From assembly GCA_024641725.1 (NCBI GenBank), contig JAHECM010000130.1:1-8825 (forward strand): DNA of 8,825 nt. Direction: 5' to 3'. The position numbers and the translations under genes are program-made. The notes beneath the pieces were generated by a model. The model worked only from the letters and a program-made list of their open reading frames with translations. It ran no database searches and was not told the origin of the DNA. Position 1 is the stretch's first letter. Every line of letters starts with the position of its first letter. The DNA comes from Limnohabitans sp. (lineage in GTDB: Bacteria > Pseudomonadota > Gammaproteobacteria > Burkholderiales > Burkholderiaceae_C). This document shows, piece by piece, positions 7,049 through 8,825 of the stretch.

Positions 7049-7080
7049 CACAGGCTTCGCCACGGTTCACTTGCACCTGT

Positions 7081-7098
7081 TTGGCCTGAAATTTGCTT
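7081..7098 (+). promoter_or_regulatory. Sigma-54 (RpoN) promoter of amtB
   Basis: TTGGCCTGAAATTTGCTT has the invariant GG (7083-7084) and GC (7095-7096) separated by exactly 10 bp, with good flanks against the consensus TTGGCACG-N4-TTGCTT. The predicted start of transcription is near 7108, giving a leader of about 62 nt. Sigma-54 promoters need an enhancer-binding activator; an NtrC-like site lies upstream. Confidence 0.75.
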
Positions 7099-7103
7099 GT
7101 AAA

Positions 7104-7139
7104 TGGTGCATAAAGGTTGTTTTGGCCTTTTATGCACCA
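7104..7139. repeat. Long inverted repeat at the amtB transcription start
   Basis: TGGTGCATAAAGG (7104-7116) pairs with CCTTTTATGCACCA (7126-7139), with one unpaired T and a 9-nt loop. That is 13 paired bases, far beyond chance for this short gap. The arms contain GGTGCA and TGCACC, the half-sites of NtrC, but in outward order and 23 bp apart. The predicted transcription start (about 7108) falls inside the left arm, so the message would begin with most of this hairpin. No T-run follows, so it is not a terminator of putA. Confidence 0.75.
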
Positions 7140-7169
7140 AATCAAGTCATAACTGCTCAGAGAAAAGAC

Positions 7170-8372
7170 ATGGAAGCACTGAAACAGGGCGCGGATGCGC
7201 TATTTATTTTGCTCGGCGGCATCATGGTATTGGCCATGCATGCGGGCTTTGCATTTTTGGAACTGGGCACAGTTCGCAAGAAAAACCAAGTCAATGCGCT
7301 GGTCAAAATCCTGGTGGATTTTTCGGTCTCGACCGTGGTTTATTTCGTGGTGGGTTATGGCGTGGCCTACGGCACCCATTTCTTCATCGGGGCTGAGCAG
7401 CTGGCCGCCAAAAACGGCTACGAGCTGGTCAAGTTCTTTTTCTTACTGACTTTTGCAGCGGCGATTCCCGCGATCATTTCGGGCGGCATTGCCGAGCGCG
7501 CCAAGTTCTGGCCACAACTGATCGCCACCGCTTGCATCGTGGGTTTCATTTACCCCTTCTTTGAAGGCATTGCCTGGAACCAGCACTTTGGCGTGCAGGC
7601 TTGGATCAAGGCCTTCACCGGTGACGAGTTCCATGACTTTGCGGGTTCCGTTGTGGTCCATGCCGTCGGCGGCTGGATCGCCTTGCCCGCCGTGATCTTG
7701 CTGGGCGCACGCTACAACCGTTACCGCAAGGACGGCCAGGTCTCGGCTCACCCCCCTTCGAGCATTCCCTTTTTGGCGCTGGGCGCTTGGATCTTGATCG
7801 TCGGTTGGTTCGGCTTCAACGTCATGAGTGCACAAACCCTCGACAAAATCTCTGGCCTCGTGGCGGTCAACTCGCTCATGGCCATGGTGGGCGGCACTTT
7901 GACGGCCTTGCTGTTGGGCAAAAACGACCCGGGCTTTGTCCACAACGGCCCCTTGGCTGGTTTGGTGGCCGTGTGCGCGGGCTCCGACTTGATGCACCCA
8001 TTTGGTGCATTGGTGGTGGGAGCCGTGGCTGGCGCACTGTTCGTGGGCATGTTCACCCTGACCCAAAACAAATGGAAGATCGACGACGTTCTGGGTGTTT
8101 GGCCCTTACACGGTTTGTGCGGTACCTGGGGCGGCATTGCCGCTGGCATCTTTGGCGCGCAATCGCTGGGCGGCTTGGGGGGCGTGAATGTCACCGCCCA
8201 ACTGATCGGCACCGCCATGGGTGTGGCCTGGGCGTTGTTGGGGGGCGTGGTGGTTTACGGCCTGCTCAAATTGACCATGGGCCTCAAACTCAGTCCTGAA
8301 GAAGAGTTTGACGGCGCTGACCTGGCCATTCACAAAATCAGTGCCACGCCCGACCGCGAAGTCAGCTGGTAA
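7170..8372 (+). CDS. amtB: Ammonium channel of the Amt family
   Basis: A 400-residue inner-membrane protein that takes up ammonium, as a trimer in characterised relatives. About eleven hydrophobic helices run from residue 8 to about 370. Conserved pore features are present: Asp156 and His164 in HDFAGSVVVH, the partner His314 in WPLHGLCGTWGG, the pore-lining GWFGFN (212-217), Trp136, and the ISGGIAER loop (103-110). The C-terminal tail SPEEEFDGADLAIHK (375-389) is the cytosolic segment that contacts PII/GlnK in related proteins. Unlike E. coli AmtB there is no cleavable signal peptide; the chain opens just before the first helix. The ATG at 7170 follows a weak GAGA-type ribosome binding site. 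The frame is open upstream to 7071, but that would run through the promoter. No glnK gene precedes it, which is unusual, so the PII partner must be elsewhere. The gene stands alone between its own sigma-54 promoter and a terminator. Confidence 0.95.
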   Translation: MEALKQGADALFILLGGIMVLAMHAGFAFLELGTVRKKNQVNALVKILVDFSVSTVVYFVVGYGVAYGTHFFIGAEQLAAKNGYELVKFFFLLTFAAAIPAIISGGIAERAKFWPQLIATACIVGFIYPFFEGIAWNQHFGVQAWIKAFTGDEFHDFAGSVVVHAVGGWIALPAVILLGARYNRYRKDGQVSAHPPSSIPFLALGAWILIVGWFGFNVMSAQTLDKISGLVAVNSLMAMVGGTLTALLLGKNDPGFVHNGPLAGLVAVCAGSDLMHPFGALVVGAVAGALFVGMFTLTQNKWKIDDVLGVWPLHGLCGTWGGIAAGIFGAQSLGGLGGVNVTAQLIGTAMGVAWALLGGVVVYGLLKLTMGLKLSPEEEFDGADLAIHKISATPDREVSW

Positions 8373-8394
8373 GTCGATCACGGGTTCACCGTTT

Positions 8395-8422
8395 AAAAAG
8401 GCCGGGAATGACCGGCCTTTTT
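8395..8422 (+). terminator. Strong intrinsic terminator after amtB
   Basis: AAAAAGGCCGG (8395-8405) pairs perfectly with CCGGCCTTTTT (8412-8422) around a 6-nt loop. The stem is 11 bp: a six-pair G/C core closed by A/T pairs, with the T-run on the 3' side. It starts 22 bp after the amtB stop. Because an A-run precedes and a T-run follows, it could work in both directions, although the only evident use is for amtB. Confidence 0.92.
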
Positions 8423-8463
8423 CTATTTTCAGCACATATACAACGAATACAGAGGGATTCCCC

Positions 8464-8494
8464 TTGCATGTCCACCTTGTTTATGACGCATAAT
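8464..8494 (+). promoter_or_regulatory. Candidate promoter of the RRM-protein gene
   Basis: CATAAT (8489-8494) matches five of six -10 positions. TTGCAT (8464-8469) matches the -35 only in part and at a long 19-bp spacing. Transcription would begin near 8501, giving a leader of about 132 nt before the ATG. The -10 is the more reliable half. Confidence 0.4.
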
Positions 8495-8501
8495 GTTCAA
8501 G

Positions 8502-8525
8502 CCTCTCCTAAAGGCGAGGTTTTTT
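8502..8525 (+). other. Terminator-like hairpin in the RRM-gene leader
   Basis: CCTCTCC (8502-8508) and GGCGAGG (8513-8519) form a 7-position stem with one T/C mismatch and a TAAA loop, followed directly by six T (8520-8525). It looks like a weak intrinsic terminator. A strong terminator for amtB lies about 100 bp upstream and a plausible promoter fires next to it, so it may instead be a structured start of the leader. The segment CTCCTAAA (8505-8512) could alternatively pair with the ribosome binding site downstream. Confidence 0.45.
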
Positions 8526-8632
8526 GCGGTGTACAGGTCAGTTTCGCCTTCCTTCCAGTGTTTTTCAGGTTTGTTGAATGCGCTTTCGGAACTCCATCGC
8601 GTTTTTTCTGTGTGTTTTGAGGAGTCCCTTTC

Positions 8633-8825
8633 ATGGGCAACAAACTTTACGTCGGCAACCTGCCTTACTCGGTTCGCGACGGCGATCTGGAACAAGCTTT
8701 CGGCGAATTCGGTGCTGTGACCAGCGCCAAAGTCATGATGGAACGTGACACTGGCCGCTCCAAAGGCTTCGGCTTTGTGGAAATGGGCAGCGATGACGAA
8801 GCCCAAGCTGCCATCAACGGCATGA
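8633..8825 (+). CDS. Small RRM-type RNA-binding protein, 3' end outside window
   Basis: The first 64 residues of an RNA recognition motif protein, open to the right edge. RNP2 (LYVGNL, 5-10) and RNP1 (KGFGFVEM, 44-51) are both intact with the aromatic residues that stack on RNA bases (Tyr6, Phe46, Phe48). The FGxFG turn (QAFGEFGAV, 21-29) and the second helix (DEAQAAING, 55-63) follow at the usual spacing. Bacterial members are typically about 80-150 residues, one RRM plus a short glycine- or arginine-rich tail, and are often cold-induced; the tail cannot be seen here. GAGGAG (8619-8624) lies eight bases before the ATG and fixes the start. The long, structured leader suggests post-transcriptional control. 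Target RNAs are unknown. Confidence 0.93.
   Translation, partial: MGNKLYVGNLPYSVRDGDLEQAFGEFGAVTSAKVMMERDTGRSKGFGFVEMGSDDEAQAAINGM

Noticed and set aside
7002..7080. A terminator for putA in the gap before amtB
   Set aside because: Only very small stems such as GGC-TTC-GCC are seen and no T-run; the large hairpin at 7104-7139 lacks a T-run and fits the amtB start better.
7071..7169. A longer amtB starting at a TTG at 7071
   Set aside because: The added 33 residues would be encoded by the sigma-54 promoter and the inverted repeat, upstream of the predicted transcription start, and are absent from the family.
8578..8635. A short upstream open frame in the RRM-gene leader (ATG at 8578)
   Set aside because: No ribosome binding site, and it runs on into the RRM gene in another frame rather than ending before it.
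1..8825. CRISPR arrays, insertion sequences, tRNA or rRNA genes, phage or defence genes
   Set aside because: No spaced direct repeats, transposase motifs, long terminal inverted repeats or recognisable tRNA/rRNA sequence were found on either strand; all long frames are accounted for by ordinary metabolic, transport or regulatory genes.

Overview
The window is GC-rich, densely coded chromosomal DNA. Its codon use (GC-rich third positions), gene types and protein sequences fit a betaproteobacterium, most likely a Comamonadaceae-type organism. That assignment is by general resemblance only, since no rRNA or other marker gene is present. No mobile element, CRISPR array, tRNA or rRNA was seen. The content is housekeeping and nitrogen metabolism; I found no evidence of an exotic new system. 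The most interesting signals are regulatory.

Layout: (1) positions 1-1004, minus strand: ornithine cyclodeaminase, cut at its C-terminus by the window edge. (2) 1162-1581, plus: a small Lrp/AsnC regulator divergent from it, with a cluster of TGACA half-sites between the two genes. (3) 1681-2610, plus: an SMP-30/gluconolactonase-family beta-propeller enzyme. (4) 2638-3120, minus: a second Lrp-type regulator, much closer to classical Lrp, convergent with the SMP-30 gene and divergent from (5) 3216-7001, plus: a large bifunctional proline utilisation protein PutA. This PutA lacks the N-terminal ribbon-helix-helix DNA-binding domain and has the extra C-terminal domain. (6) 7170-8372, plus: an Amt-family ammonium channel preceded by a good sigma-54 promoter and an NtrC-like site, and followed by a strong intrinsic terminator. 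(7) 8633 to the right edge, plus: the start of a small RRM-type RNA-binding protein with a leader of about 130 nt.

How the genes fit together: ornithine cyclodeaminase turns ornithine into proline and ammonia, and PutA oxidises proline to glutamate. Together they make a route from ornithine (for example from arginine) to glutamate. Each enzyme gene sits back to back with its own Lrp-family regulator, the usual arrangement for local substrate-responsive control. The ammonium channel next door carries the signature of nitrogen-starvation control (NtrC/sigma-54), so much of the window concerns nitrogen acquisition. The SMP-30 enzyme and the RRM protein have no evident metabolic link to the rest.
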